Positions 9,901 to 18,705 of a DNA stretch of 64,000 nucleotides are shown in pieces. The translations under genes were made by a program, and so were the position numbers. Source of the stretch: Ottowia testudinis (lineage in GTDB: Bacteria; Pseudomonadota; Gammaproteobacteria; Burkholderiales; Burkholderiaceae_C); the NCBI RefSeq assembly GCF_017498525.1, contig NZ_CP071796.1, forward strand, positions 1,488,001 through 1,552,000, read 5' to 3'. The first letter of the stretch is position 1. Each line of letters opens with the position of its first letter. Under the pieces are notes generated by a model. That model worked only from the letters and a program-made list of their open reading frames with translations. It ran no database searches and had not been told where the DNA came from.

Positions 9901-11623
9901 CAGCCAGTGGCCCCAGCACGTGCCACGCACTGCGCAACAGCCAACCCAACAACTCATCGCGCACCTGGGACTTGGCCAGGCTGTGCGCCGGGTGGCTGTA
10001 GGTGGCTGCGGCGTCCGCGTTTTCCGTGTCCAGCAGGCCGACCACCATGCGCCGCCACAGCGCGGGGTCGGCGGTCAGTTGATCCACCGCAGTGGCGTTG
10101 AGCACGCCTGATATGGCGATGGCTTGCAGGCACGCGGCGTTGAGGTCCACCAGGGCGGGGTGGTTGAGGTCTGTGATGCGGCTGGGTGCCCAGCTCAGAT
10201 CCACGGGCGGCACCGGGTAGGCGGCGCGGCGCTGGCGGTTGATGAGCGCAGGCAGTTGCTGGCGCAGCTTGGGCGTCCAGCGGAATTGGCCATCGGGCAG
10301 TGCGGCAAAGGCGTCGTTGCTGCCGTTTTGGGCGCTGGGGGGGTTTTCTGCCGGATGGGTGCCACTGGCAACCACGACGGGCGTGGCCGGTGCCGGGCTG
10401 GTCGGGGGCGCTGGTGCCTTGACCTGCGCGGGCACGGCGATGTGCTGCACCAACGGCGCCAACACGGCGTCAAGTCCAGTCGGCAGCGAATCACGCAGCG
10501 GCTGCAACCAGTCTGGATGGGCTTGCAGCGCGCGGGTCACCAGCGCTTGCAGAGCCCAGCGGCCGGCCAACGGATCACCCGGCACCCTGTTCTTCCAGCG
10601 GTTGGTCACCATGCCGTCCTCGGTGTCGTCGTCGGGCCAGGTGTCGATGCCCTGCAGCAACCGCTGCAAGGTGTAGAGCGGCCAGCGCTCAATCAACTGG
10701 CTCAGGTGCTGCTGCATCAGCTCCTCGTGCGCAAATGCCAGCATGAAGTCGATCAGCCGGCCGTCGTGCAGCGGCATCAGCCATTGGCACAGGCGCTTGA
10801 TGGCGGGCAGCTCGCTTTGCTTGATCTGGGTGCCGGTGAAACTGATCTTCTTGTCCACCAGTTGCGTGAACATGGGCAGCGCATCGGCGCCGAAGCGGCG
10901 CATGGCAAACAGCACGGCGGGCTGACCGAGTTCTTCCTTGTGGCCGGGCAGGTCGTGCGCGCAGGCGTGGCAAAACCGGGGCGCGCTGTTGATGGCGTGC
11001 ATGCCGAACCAGCCGGTCAGTGGCTGCTCGCCCATCCAGCGCAGGTGGTGGGCGTTGGCGGCCCACGTGGCGTCGTCGCTGGTCATCAGCGCCTGGTGGG
11101 CGATTTCGAGGCCGTTGGAGAACACGCGGTGCATCTTTCCCACCCAGCCCCAGTCGGGTTCTGCGGCTTGGGTGCGCTCGACCATGTGCTGCAGAACATC
11201 GAGCGTGGTGGGAAGGCCTAGCACCTGAAGCAAGCCATGCACCAGCCACTTGAAGGCGGTGGGGAGTGCGCCCTTGTCGTAAACATAGATGTATTGGTTG
11301 GCATCGACGCTGCCCGCGAACAGATCGCCCAGCGCATCGCGCCAGAACGCGAGGTCGCGCGGCCAGTCCTGCAGAGACTTCGCGCGCCAGATGCCGGCGT
11401 CTTCAAGCATCTGAATAGACCCGGCATGAAAACGCTTGAATTCCGGGTCGCTCGTCACGCCATCGGGCAAGGGCGCAAAAGCCCAGGGCTCGGCAGCGGG
11501 CCAATTACCACGGCCCAGCAACGACGGCACGGCTTTTTCAAGCGCGGGCGTCCAGTGGTAGGTGCCGTCGGGTTGGGCGTGGATGTCGATGGGTGCGGCG
11601 GGGGCGGGCTTCTTGCTGGCCAT
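6914..11623 (-). CDS. Giant DUF4132 protein with triplicated N-terminal module
   Basis: 1569-aa soluble protein. The C-terminal roughly 250 residues are the DUF4132 (MolR-like) signature shared by four genes here: ARLKDLPKP, then WKALKKAAK...EQISRLEQAL and a DFDRLFTRHPLLRELGRRLLW block. The N-terminal 1000 residues are an internal three-fold repeat. Units open with AQPDGTYHWT (about 16), ALPDGQFRWT (about 441) and AQPDGQFHWT (about 857), and close with ERWPLYTLQRLL-type and HPDWLQPLRDSL-type helices. The units are joined by Pro/Ala linkers. No WGR domain and no catalytic motif are seen. A large helical scaffold is the likeliest form. It starts at MASKKPAPAAP (ATG at 11623), 32 bp after its paralogue. 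Confidence 0.88.
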   Translation of the reverse strand: MASKKPAPAAPIDIHAQPDGTYHWTPALEKAVPSLLGRGNWPAAEPWAFAPLPDGVTSDPEFKRFHAGSIQMLEDAGIWRAKSLQDWPRDLAFWRDALGDLFAGSVDANQYIYVYDKGALPTAFKWLVHGLLQVLGLPTTLDVLQHMVERTQAAEPDWGWVGKMHRVFSNGLEIAHQALMTSDDATWAANAHHLRWMGEQPLTGWFGMHAINSAPRFCHACAHDLPGHKEELGQPAVLFAMRRFGADALPMFTQLVDKKISFTGTQIKQSELPAIKRLCQWLMPLHDGRLIDFMLAFAHEELMQQHLSQLIERWPLYTLQRLLQGIDTWPDDDTEDGMVTNRWKNRVPGDPLAGRWALQALVTRALQAHPDWLQPLRDSLPTGLDAVLAPLVQHIAVPAQVKAPAPPTSPAPATPVVVASGTHPAENPPSAQNGSNDAFAALPDGQFRWTPKLRQQLPALINRQRRAAYPVPPVDLSWAPSRITDLNHPALVDLNAACLQAIAISGVLNATAVDQLTADPALWRRMVVGLLDTENADAAATYSHPAHSLAKSQVRDELLGWLLRSAWHVLGPLAAVQLLQDLVQTPAAPPSIGRVTWAAYVHAQRLIALQHALATLDDAAYQADPALQAAADWVNGYLPPDRYGASWFAWLKLHAAQSPDEVLAAERLARRQDEPFDLPVLLFVIEHGGDGAFAALKERLDNQVNSFSGFDDSPPLLTKSSHAKVKKLLALFMDYHHAGLVDALLPLHADPLVLPYLAELLNRWPALVMARILALPKLLPDSPVLTLVRRALHEHADWVAPLQAASTDWPEAAQKQLARVVENLPARAPSVAAPAQPAPAVGAQPTTGSAPLPDLHAQPDGQFHWTEADEQEYARMTAARSKNDAKQVDAKRLAGARAGPIELVLKNLTGHMMAWSRNHPTLVRQYISEARAALFVAQRLHHPHLLDLLLQVPGEAMVQEAWQQAFERWPLLTLRHALAWQPTHNAPATGGSRGHVPDNDGTRATIDRLIASALSAHPDWIAPLRTALAQDATTDPEAAALLERFDRLPVAPAPAADTAAPSATAEIAAALPPLLRDPPWRRAKKPTAQEKAAQPWLKVPTRLPELPLFMGPSELPPPHLSGADAGIENTALADLLTMLMLGKPDAPWPGLAQVLPAFTPASLARLGRALWRAWIAAGASPEHKWIVFAQAHLGDETAVEMLREHIAHWPSAGQFNLAKYGLAALGLMGARADAAGEQALRTLIRFAEKGKPSLRGPAREQIQRAANQLGLSPDELADRLVPDLGLTSPEDFVFTLGQRRFSLHFDEALTPFVRDAQGARLKDLPKPAATDHADDDAARWKALKKAAKALASEQISRLEQALITGRSWQRPDFDRLFTRHPLLRELGRRLLWTTVPAGGGAGQLFRLSEEFHPVGAADEAVALPDDARLALAHPIDLSDADRTAWGQVWADYALVPPFAQLAREVFHVGSDPASLAAHGLAPGRPIATGSLLGLMQQGWRREGDGAHVFGLSWQPAPGARVHLDFDDGFDMMSPLQTPQQTLRTLRLEGDFSPRLASEVVRTVGLLARA

Positions 11624-11655
11624 GGGATGCTTTCAAAGTGGAGGGTGGGTCAGGC

Positions 11656-14600
11656 TCAGTGCGTATGCCACGCCATTTTTTCCAGATCGCGCAGCAGCTC
11701 GCTGATGGCGATGGCGGGCAGGTCGGCCCACTGCGGTGGCGCCTGACCGCTGGCCGGCGCGCCAGCGGCGCGGCTCAAGAAGACGCCGCGCAGTTCATGG
11801 CTTTCGTCACTGGCAGGCGGGGCGCCGGCAATGAACCAGCCTTCGTCCAGCCACAGCTCGGCCAGCAGGCCGTGGCCGAGCGGTTTGACGAAGTGATCAA
11901 GCATGCCGCCGTCGCCAGCCTGGCGCTTCCAGCCGCGCGATTCCAGCCCCAGCAGGCTGCCGGTGCCGACTTTGCGGCTGGCGTAGCGGGGCAGGTCGCC
12001 GCGCGCCAGTTCGTCCGTGGGCAGGGCGTAGGTCGCACGCGTGAGCTGCTCAAACGGCTGTATCAGCTTGTAGTCGGCCAGCACAGCGTGCCATTGTTTT
12101 TGCAGCGCCTCGGGCAGTTCCAGCGGGTGCGGCAGGCCCACCAGAGCATCAGCGGGCAGTTCAAAAGCGGCGTCGTCGGCATCGGCCAGCGTCAGGTCTT
12201 CGCTGACGCGAAAGCTGGCTTGCAGTTGCGCGCCCGCAAACTGCGCCCACACCACGCGCTGCGCCAGCGTGCGCAGCACGGGGTGCTGCACAAAAAAGAG
12301 CATGAAGTCGGCACCCCGCCAGCGCCGCTGGCCGCACATAGTCGATTCCAGCCGCGCCACTTGCGTCTGCGCGACCAGCTTGGCCTGCTTTTTGAGTTCT
12401 TTCCAGTCGCTGCTGGCGGCCTTGGCGGCGGCGCTGTCGTCTTTGGCGCTAGGCTTGGGCAGGTCTTTCAGCCGCGCGCCGTCGGCATCAAACACCTGCG
12501 GCGCCAGGTCGGCGCTGAGGCTGGCGCTGAACTGGCGCGGGCCAAAGTCCAGCAGCATCACGCCGCGCTCGTCCAGCCCCAGCGTGGGCACGGTGCGGTC
12601 AGCCAGCTCGTCCAGCGTCAGGCCGCGTTCCTCGGCGATGCGCGTCAGCGCCTTGGTGGCCCGGTCTTGCAGGTCGGTGTAGCGCTTTTGCTCGGTGAAG
12701 GCGGCCAGCAGCATCAGCGCGGTGTCACTGCCGATTTGCGTCAGCATCTCTAGCCCTTCGTAGCTGCGCACGCGGTCCAGGTGGCTGCGCCAGGCGCGGA
12801 TGTGGGGTGCCAGCAGGCGCGCGGTGGCGTCGTCGCCCAGGCGGCCTTGCAGCTCAAAGATCCAGCGGTCTTTGGCGGGCATGTCGTTTTCAGCCCATTG
12901 CTCGAACAGCCCGCGCAGCAGCCGCGCCAGCGATTCGGGCGTGACGGCGTCTTGCAGTTTGTCCAGCCCCGCATAGGCCATGCCGCCTTTGCTGAGGGCC
13001 AGCGGCATCAGCGCATCGGGCATGTGCGCCAGCGGCACGGCGTGGCCAGATTCGCGCAGCAGCAGGCGCGGCAGGCGTGGCAGGTTGAGCCAGCCGGGCA
13101 GCTTCGGCATTTGCGCGGGCAGCAGCGATTCGGGCGGGGTGGCCAGCAGTTGCTGCACGGCGTTTTCCGCCCCAGCGCCGTAGGCGGTGGCCTCAGCGCG
13201 CAGGGCGTCGTCGTGGCCTTCTTGCGCCAGCGCGTACAGGTGAAAGCGCGCGTGGGCCGATTGTTTGGCGTCGGCGCTGAAGGCAGGCGGAATCAGCGCC
13301 CGGGCGGCAGTGCGTGGGCGCGCCAGAAGCCAGCGGCGGGCGTAAGGGCGCAGCAGCTTGCCGGTGAAGCCTTTGTCGGACAGGTGCAGCGCCAGGGTGT
13401 CGCTATCGATCAGATCCATGATCTGTTGCGCGCCGCTCTGGTGGGCCGGCGACAGCGTGGGCAGGATCAGGTCAAGCTGCTCCGCGCCAAAGCGCTTGAG
13501 CAGCGTCGCCATGGGATCACCGTGGTATGCGCGGTAGAGCGCAGACAGATTCAAATCCAGTGCGCGCAACAGCGGCAGCGCCAGCGCATCGCCCACGTGC
13601 CCCAGGTGGTCGAGCGAATAGGCCCGGGCGCTGGGCGGCTCGCCTACGTCGCCCGGAGTCAGCGCGTCGCCGGCCAGCAGGGCGGTGATGCGCTCAGGTT
13701 TCACACCCAGCAAAAGCAGCGCCTTGCCGGCTTGCTGCCATTCGACATCGGCCTGCGCACGCAGCGCGGCGGCTTGCACTTCGCCTTGTGGCCCGGCGCG
13801 TTGCCACTGCTCGCACAGGTCATCAAAGTCTGCGTCCACGCGGTACGGCGTATAGCCAATGTCGAGGCAGCGCGCGCCCACCGTCCAATGGGCATCGGGT
13901 TGCTGGCGCATCGCGTCGGCGTCGGCTTCACTCAAGCCCGCAGCTGTTTGCAGGAAGCGCAGCAAGGTGTCGAATGCCGCGTCGCCCTGCTTGCGATCAC
14001 CCAGGTAGTACGGCGTGCGGTAGTCGCTGTAGCGGTGGCCTGTCAGCGGCTGTTGCGCCTCGGTGCGCAACGCTTGCAGCAGCGCATCGGAAAGTGTGCC
14101 GTTTGCGGCCACGAAATCGAGCAGCACGCTGGGGTTGGCGTCAAACTTGAATTCGGCCAGGGTGATCCAACGGTTGCTGCGCGCTTGCGGGCGCGGCTCG
14201 ACGGCAGCGCCGGGCCAGCGGGACCAGTCCACGGTGGCGGGCTCGCGCCGCGTCTGAAGTGCCAGCACCGGCAGTTCGGCGCGCCCGGCGCCAGCGCGCC
14301 AGGGCGGCTCGCGCAGGAGCGGGGGCAATTCATCCGCGCTGGCTTCGGTGACCTGCTCGGCCGGCGTGAGCAGGCGCGCCAGCGTCTTGGCCTGCGCGTC
14401 GTCGCCCTCGGCTTGCAGTTGCGTTTGCAGCGGCGCCAGCCAGTCGGGGTGATCGTGCAGCAGGTGTTGCAGCAGGTGCGCGGCGCTTTGGTCGCGGCTG
14501 GGGTTGTGGGCCAGCAGGCGGCGCAGGGTGTCGATGGGCCAGAGCAGCGCGCGCTCTGCCACCGCTTCACGCACCAGGGGCGATCCCAGGTGGGCCAGCA

Positions 14601-14970
14601 GCACATCCTGTGCAGCGTCGGTGTGAAAGGTGCAGACCAGCTTGAGCACGTCTTTTTCAGCCACGTGCGTGCCCATGCTGGCCAGCGCCGCTTCGCCATG
14701 CCATTGCAGCAGGCACTCCCAACCCGCAGCCAATTGGCCCGAGGGCACGACCGGGTAGCCGTGGTTGCGAAGCAGGTAGTCGGCGTTGGCCTGAAGCGTG
14801 TTGGTGCGCCGCAGGCTGAACAGGCCGTTGAATGCGGTGGTGGTCAAGCCCTTTTCCTCAATGGCGGGCACGGCGGCCTGCACCTTGGTGAGCCAGGCCG
14901 ATTTGGCGCGTGTGCCGTCGGGCCTGGCGAGCAGCGGGTCGGTCTTTTGAGCGGGCTTTTTGCTGGCCAT
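11656..14970 (-). CDS. DUF4132 protein without WGR domain
   Basis: 1104-aa paralogue of the next gene in the train, starting MASKKPAQKTDPLLARPDG at the ATG at 14970. Upstream in-frame codons overlap a repeat copy and are discounted. It has one N-terminal helical module (LWPIDTLRRLL...HLLHDHPDWLAPLQTQL), a middle HEAT-like region, and the C-terminal DUF4132 block (ARLKDLPKPSAKDD, WKELKKQAKLVAQTQVARLESTM, RRWRGADFMLFFVQHPVLRTLAQRVVW). The shared MASKKPA start, PDG motif and DUF4132 end indicate that it and the 1569-aa protein arose by duplication. Function unknown; E. coli YehI is the nearest named relative by domain. Confidence 0.88.
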   Translation of the reverse strand: MASKKPAQKTDPLLARPDGTRAKSAWLTKVQAAVPAIEEKGLTTTAFNGLFSLRRTNTLQANADYLLRNHGYPVVPSGQLAAGWECLLQWHGEAALASMGTHVAEKDVLKLVCTFHTDAAQDVLLAHLGSPLVREAVAERALLWPIDTLRRLLAHNPSRDQSAAHLLQHLLHDHPDWLAPLQTQLQAEGDDAQAKTLARLLTPAEQVTEASADELPPLLREPPWRAGAGRAELPVLALQTRREPATVDWSRWPGAAVEPRPQARSNRWITLAEFKFDANPSVLLDFVAANGTLSDALLQALRTEAQQPLTGHRYSDYRTPYYLGDRKQGDAAFDTLLRFLQTAAGLSEADADAMRQQPDAHWTVGARCLDIGYTPYRVDADFDDLCEQWQRAGPQGEVQAAALRAQADVEWQQAGKALLLLGVKPERITALLAGDALTPGDVGEPPSARAYSLDHLGHVGDALALPLLRALDLNLSALYRAYHGDPMATLLKRFGAEQLDLILPTLSPAHQSGAQQIMDLIDSDTLALHLSDKGFTGKLLRPYARRWLLARPRTAARALIPPAFSADAKQSAHARFHLYALAQEGHDDALRAEATAYGAGAENAVQQLLATPPESLLPAQMPKLPGWLNLPRLPRLLLRESGHAVPLAHMPDALMPLALSKGGMAYAGLDKLQDAVTPESLARLLRGLFEQWAENDMPAKDRWIFELQGRLGDDATARLLAPHIRAWRSHLDRVRSYEGLEMLTQIGSDTALMLLAAFTEQKRYTDLQDRATKALTRIAEERGLTLDELADRTVPTLGLDERGVMLLDFGPRQFSASLSADLAPQVFDADGARLKDLPKPSAKDDSAAAKAASSDWKELKKQAKLVAQTQVARLESTMCGQRRWRGADFMLFFVQHPVLRTLAQRVVWAQFAGAQLQASFRVSEDLTLADADDAAFELPADALVGLPHPLELPEALQKQWHAVLADYKLIQPFEQLTRATYALPTDELARGDLPRYASRKVGTGSLLGLESRGWKRQAGDGGMLDHFVKPLGHGLLAELWLDEGWFIAGAPPASDESHELRGVFLSRAAGAPASGQAPPQWADLPAIAISELLRDLEKMAWHTH

Positions 14971-15004
14971 GGTCAGGAGGCGGTTTAGAGATGATTTGGG
15001 CCGA

Positions 15005-15045
15005 TTGCGCTTGTCCAGCAAGCGCAAGCAGCTATAAAAAATAGA
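15005..15045. repeat. Stem-loop dispersed repeat, full copy
   Basis: A perfect 9-bp stem, TTGCGCTTG (15005-15013) and CAAGCGCAA (15019-15027), is followed by GCAGCTATAAAAAATAGAGC. It sits in the 79-bp gap between the DUF5682 gene and the DUF4132 gene. This is one of the best-formed copies in the window and defines the consensus. Confidence 0.85.
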
Positions 15046-15049
15046 GCAA

Positions 15050-17512
15050 TCAAGTCAACTGCTCATCGGTGACCGAAGTCAGCAGGCCGCAGTCGCGCGC
15101 CCAGGCCAACGCTTGCGCCTCGGCCGCGCGGGCGCGCAGGTAGTGGTTGTCGCCCTGCGACAGTTGCGTCAGGCGCGTGCGCTCGGGCGCCGTGAGGCCC
15201 AGCAGGGCGCCCACGCGCGCCGCGATGTCGCCGCGCTCGCGCGGGGGGAACCAGGCGAAGGCGCCGCGCAGCGCGGGCAGGGCGACCAGGAAATCGTCGT
15301 GCGACAACTGCGCCAGCGTGGCGTGCACGGCCTCGACCAGGCCCGGCGTGGTCTTGAGCGTGGCGCGGGTGATGGCGAACAGGCCGTACAGGTAGTCGCC
15401 CAGCTGATCGCGCGGCGGCACGGCGCGGGTGAGGGCGATGAGTTCGGTACCCCGCAGCGCCGTGCCGGGCGCGTAGCGGTGCGCTTGCGTCAACGCCAAG
15501 CCGGCGGCGGCGCCGCGCAGTGCCGGTGGGCGGCCCGGTGCGCGCGCCAGGCGCAGCAGGCTGTCGAGCGTGAAGCTGGCTTGCCAGCCGGCGATGGCTT
15601 GCGCCTCGGACAGGCGCAGCAGTCCGGCCAGCGCGCGCACGGCGGCCACGTCAGCGTCGAGCGTGGGGCTGCCGGCGGGCGCTGGCGCGCCTGCGTGGCC
15701 GGGCGTGGGCAGGGCGGCGTCCAGCCCGTCGAGCAGCCACAGCAGCCGGTCACCCATGGCGGACAGCGCGGACAGCATGACGGGGCGCGTGTCTTGCCCC
15801 CAAAAGCCGGCCAGCGCCACGTCCAGCAGCGTGAGCGCGGCCTGGGCCAGCGCACCGTGGTCGTGCACGGTGTGGATGCTGTGCGCGAGCCGGCTGGCCA
15901 GCTCTTCGCCCAAGTCAAAAAACCCTGCGCGCACGGCGTCGGTCAGGCACTGGGCCATGGCGGCGGCGCTGGGGGGCGATGCGGCCGGTGCGGTGGCGAT
16001 GGGGGCATCCAGCCGTGCCAGCAGGCAGGCGCGGGCGGCGTCGATGAGTGTCGCGCCGTGCACCGCGGCTTCGATCAGGCTGGGCAGCCAGCGCGGGTTG
16101 TCGTGCAGGCGCCAGTGCTCTTCAAACAAGAGCGCTTGCGGCAAATGGCGCGCGGACAAGGGGGCGTTGATGCTGGTCAACTCCACGCCTTCGGCACCAA
16201 TCAGGCGCAGCTGCCACAGCGTTTGCGCGGCCAGGGTGTCTTGGGCGCGGCGGCGGTCGAGCGTGTGCGTGGTGGGCGCGCTGGGCAGCGTGAGGCCGCA
16301 GGCCAGCAGGCGCTGCCGCACGTCGGCCACCAAGGGCGGCAGCGGTGTGTCGCCGGCCAGCTCGCCCCGCGCGTCCCCGGTGAGGGCCAGCAGCGCTTCG
16401 CGCAGCGCGGGGTGATCCTGCGTGGACAGCACCTGGTGCCCCGCCCAGGGCGCAGGCGCATCGAGCGCTTCCTTGACAAAGGCGGACTGCGCGGCGTCGA
16501 GGATGTCCACGCGCAGCGGCTCGGCATGGCCGCGCAGCCGCGCCAGCGCCGTGAGCGTGGTGTGAAAGGCCACCACGTCCGCCGTGCTGGCGGGCACCTG
16601 GCGTGCGCGCAGGCGCTGAACGATGGCCTGTGCGGCCTGCGCGCAGGCGGCGCCGGCACCGCCCTCGGCTAGCCACTGGTAGTACTGCGGCGATTGCATG
16701 CCGGCGGCGTAGCCCGACAGTGCTTCGAGCTGTCGATATTCGTAAGGCACCAGGTAGGCGCCGTGCAGGAGCGGGTCAGACGGCGTGGGGCTGGCGAGCT
16801 CCTCGGTGGCGGCCAGCGTGGGCCACAGCGATTCAATGGCCCGCTTGTGCCAGCCGCCGCACACCACCAGCACGTTGCGCCCTGGAAATCGATGCATGGC
16901 CCACGCCACCCAGCGCGCCATGCAGGCTTCGCGCGCGTCGTCCTGCGCGGTGGTGTGCAGGGTGGGGTCGCCCCGCAGGTCGTGAAAGTAGGTGTCCAGG
17001 CGCTCGGCCAGCGCATCAAAGTCGGGCGGCGAGGCGAGCGATTGCGCCTCGAACAAGTGGTCCCACAGCGCGTGGTCGCCATCGCAATGCAGGCGGGCGG
17101 CCAGCGCCTGGGTGACGCGGCGGTAATGGCTGCGCTGCTCGCCGGGCAGGCCGGGCGGCTGATTGGCCGGGGCCATGCGCCGTTCGTGATCGGGCAAGGC
17201 GCGGTATTGCCAGTGCGGTAGATCGATGAAGCGCACCACGGCGCCACTGGTGTGGCCTTGGGTCAGTGCCACCCATTCGGGCGAGTACCCCGTCAGCGGA
17301 AACCAGCAGCGCGCGGCGCCAGCGCCATCGTGCGCGTAGCTGTACAGCGCGATGGGCAGGCGATGCGGCAGCAGCAATTCGGGCAGGCGGGGGTTGAAAT
17401 CGCTTGGGCCTTCAATCAACACCGCCGCGGGCCGGTCTTGCGCGATGGCATGCGCCACCAGCCGGGCGCAGGCCGGGCTGTGGTGGCGGATGCCGATGAT
17501 TCGGGGAATCAC
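15050..17512 (-). CDS. DUF5682 protein (YehM-like)
   Basis: About 820 aa. The N-terminus VIPRIIGIRHHSPACARLV carries the GxRHHSP motif diagnostic of DUF5682, followed by AAVLIEGPSDF (conserved Glu near 34) and, near residue 230, VLVVCGGWHKRA. The arrangement His...Glu...GGxH resembles the TraB/ChaN/EreA superfamily, where these residues bind metal or act in hydrolysis; that link is my inference. The C-terminal half is helical. I choose the GTG at 17512 because GAGAG lies 6 bases upstream; the adjacent TTG at 17515 is the alternative, and no ATG is available. It sits directly after the MoxR gene (75 bp), as yehM follows yehL in E. coli. Confidence 0.85.
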   Translation of the reverse strand: MIPRIIGIRHHSPACARLVAHAIAQDRPAAVLIEGPSDFNPRLPELLLPHRLPIALYSYAHDGAGAARCWFPLTGYSPEWVALTQGHTSGAVVRFIDLPHWQYRALPDHERRMAPANQPPGLPGEQRSHYRRVTQALAARLHCDGDHALWDHLFEAQSLASPPDFDALAERLDTYFHDLRGDPTLHTTAQDDAREACMARWVAWAMHRFPGRNVLVVCGGWHKRAIESLWPTLAATEELASPTPSDPLLHGAYLVPYEYRQLEALSGYAAGMQSPQYYQWLAEGGAGAACAQAAQAIVQRLRARQVPASTADVVAFHTTLTALARLRGHAEPLRVDILDAAQSAFVKEALDAPAPWAGHQVLSTQDHPALREALLALTGDARGELAGDTPLPPLVADVRQRLLACGLTLPSAPTTHTLDRRRAQDTLAAQTLWQLRLIGAEGVELTSINAPLSARHLPQALLFEEHWRLHDNPRWLPSLIEAAVHGATLIDAARACLLARLDAPIATAPAASPPSAAAMAQCLTDAVRAGFFDLGEELASRLAHSIHTVHDHGALAQAALTLLDVALAGFWGQDTRPVMLSALSAMGDRLLWLLDGLDAALPTPGHAGAPAPAGSPTLDADVAAVRALAGLLRLSEAQAIAGWQASFTLDSLLRLARAPGRPPALRGAAAGLALTQAHRYAPGTALRGTELIALTRAVPPRDQLGDYLYGLFAITRATLKTTPGLVEAVHATLAQLSHDDFLVALPALRGAFAWFPPRERGDIAARVGALLGLTAPERTRLTQLSQGDNHYLRARAAEAQALAWARDCGLLTSVTDEQLT

Positions 17513-17587
17513 CAAATGCTCTCAAAAAAAAACCTGACGGCCATTGTGAGACGGGCAAACGAGGGACTTTTCGTCATCACAGCCGCG

Positions 17588-18703
17588 TCATTGCGGCAAC
17601 GCATGCCGCGCCGCGTGGAAAGCGGCCCACGCATCGCCCGGCCGCTTGGCGGCCTTGTGCTCGATGTAGCGGCGCAGTTTCTTCAGATCGTCGGCGTTGT
17701 CCTTGGCGGCAGCGCCGGCCAGTGCCTCCACCAGGTCGGCGGGCGTGCCGGCATCGCCGCGCAGGTAGTAGCCGCGCAGCGCCACGGCGTGCGCCACGCT
17801 CACGGCCTCGGCGGTGCTGAGTACGCTGGACAGCTTGTCGGTGGCGCCGCCTTCGCGGTCAACGCCCTGGCGCAGGTCGCGAAAGGTGGTGACCAGCACT
17901 TCGAGCAGCGGTGCGCTGGGCTGCACCGGCACGCGGTCCTGCGCCAGCAGGCGCGCGACTTCGTTTTGCACCAAAGCCAGCTCTTGCGCGTAATCGGCAA
18001 TCGGCAGCACGGTTTCAAAGGCAAAGCGGCGCTTGAGCGCAGCGGACATTTCGTTCACCCCGCGGTCGCGCGTGTTGGCGGTGGCAATCAGGTTGAAGCC
18101 GTCTTGCGCGAACACGGTGCCGCCTTCGGGCAGCTCGGGCACCATCAGCAGGCGCTCCGACAAAATCGACAGCAGGCTGTCTTGCACTTCCGGCGGGCAG
18201 CGTGTGATTTCCTCAAACCGCACCACTTGCCCCGCCTGCATGGCGCGAAACAGGGGCGAGGGCACCAGCGCGCGCTGGCTGGGGCCGTCGTTCAGCAGCA
18301 GGGCGTAGTTCCAGCCGTATTTGATCTGGTCTTCGGTGGTGGCGGCGCTGCCTTGGATGGTGAGCGTGCTGGCACCGCTGACGGCGGCGGCCAGCAGCTC
18401 CGACAGCAGGCTCTTGGCCGTGCCCGGCTCGCCCACCAGCAGCAGCGCGCGCTGGCTGGCCAGGGTGACCAGGCAGCGCTCGATCAGGCTGGGCGCGCAG
18501 ACGATCTTGCGGCGCAATTCGCGCCCCGCCACCGTGCCGCCCAGAACAAAGTCGCGCACGGCGGGCATCGACAGCCGCCAGCCGGGCGGCTTGGGCGCCT
18601 GGTCGTGCGCGATCAGGTGTGCCAGCTCTTCGGCGTAAAGCAATTCGGCGGGCAAACGCTGGGCGGTGGGCAGCACTGGGGCGGGTTCGGCGCGTTTGAA
18701 CAT
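17588..18703 (-). CDS. yehL: MoxR-family AAA+ ATPase, YehL-like
   Basis: 371-aa cytoplasmic ATPase. Walker A is GEPGTAKS (91-98), Walker B VVRFEEI (about 160-166), sensor 1 LIATANTRDRG (about 205-215), and an arginine-finger region is KRRF (about 224-227). The C-terminal lid helices contain AHAVALRGYYLRG. MoxR ATPases form hexamers that work with VWA proteins in assembling or remodelling target complexes. The start at 18703 is 2 bp after the stop of the WGR-DUF4132 gene, so translation is probably coupled. Gene order with DUF4132 upstream and DUF5682 and VWA downstream matches the YehL branch. Confidence 0.93.
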   Translation of the reverse strand: MFKRAEPAPVLPTAQRLPAELLYAEELAHLIAHDQAPKPPGWRLSMPAVRDFVLGGTVAGRELRRKIVCAPSLIERCLVTLASQRALLLVGEPGTAKSLLSELLAAAVSGASTLTIQGSAATTEDQIKYGWNYALLLNDGPSQRALVPSPLFRAMQAGQVVRFEEITRCPPEVQDSLLSILSERLLMVPELPEGGTVFAQDGFNLIATANTRDRGVNEMSAALKRRFAFETVLPIADYAQELALVQNEVARLLAQDRVPVQPSAPLLEVLVTTFRDLRQGVDREGGATDKLSSVLSTAEAVSVAHAVALRGYYLRGDAGTPADLVEALAGAAAKDNADDLKKLRRYIEHKAAKRPGDAWAAFHAARHALPQ

Positions 18704-18705
18704 GT

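Noticed and set aside
12781-14988. 735-codon plus-strand open frame
   Set aside because: Antisense to the DUF4132 gene; sequence is a low-complexity mirror of its codons with no recognisable family.
15113-16672. 519-codon plus-strand open frame
   Set aside because: Antisense to the DUF5682 gene; no start signal or domain.
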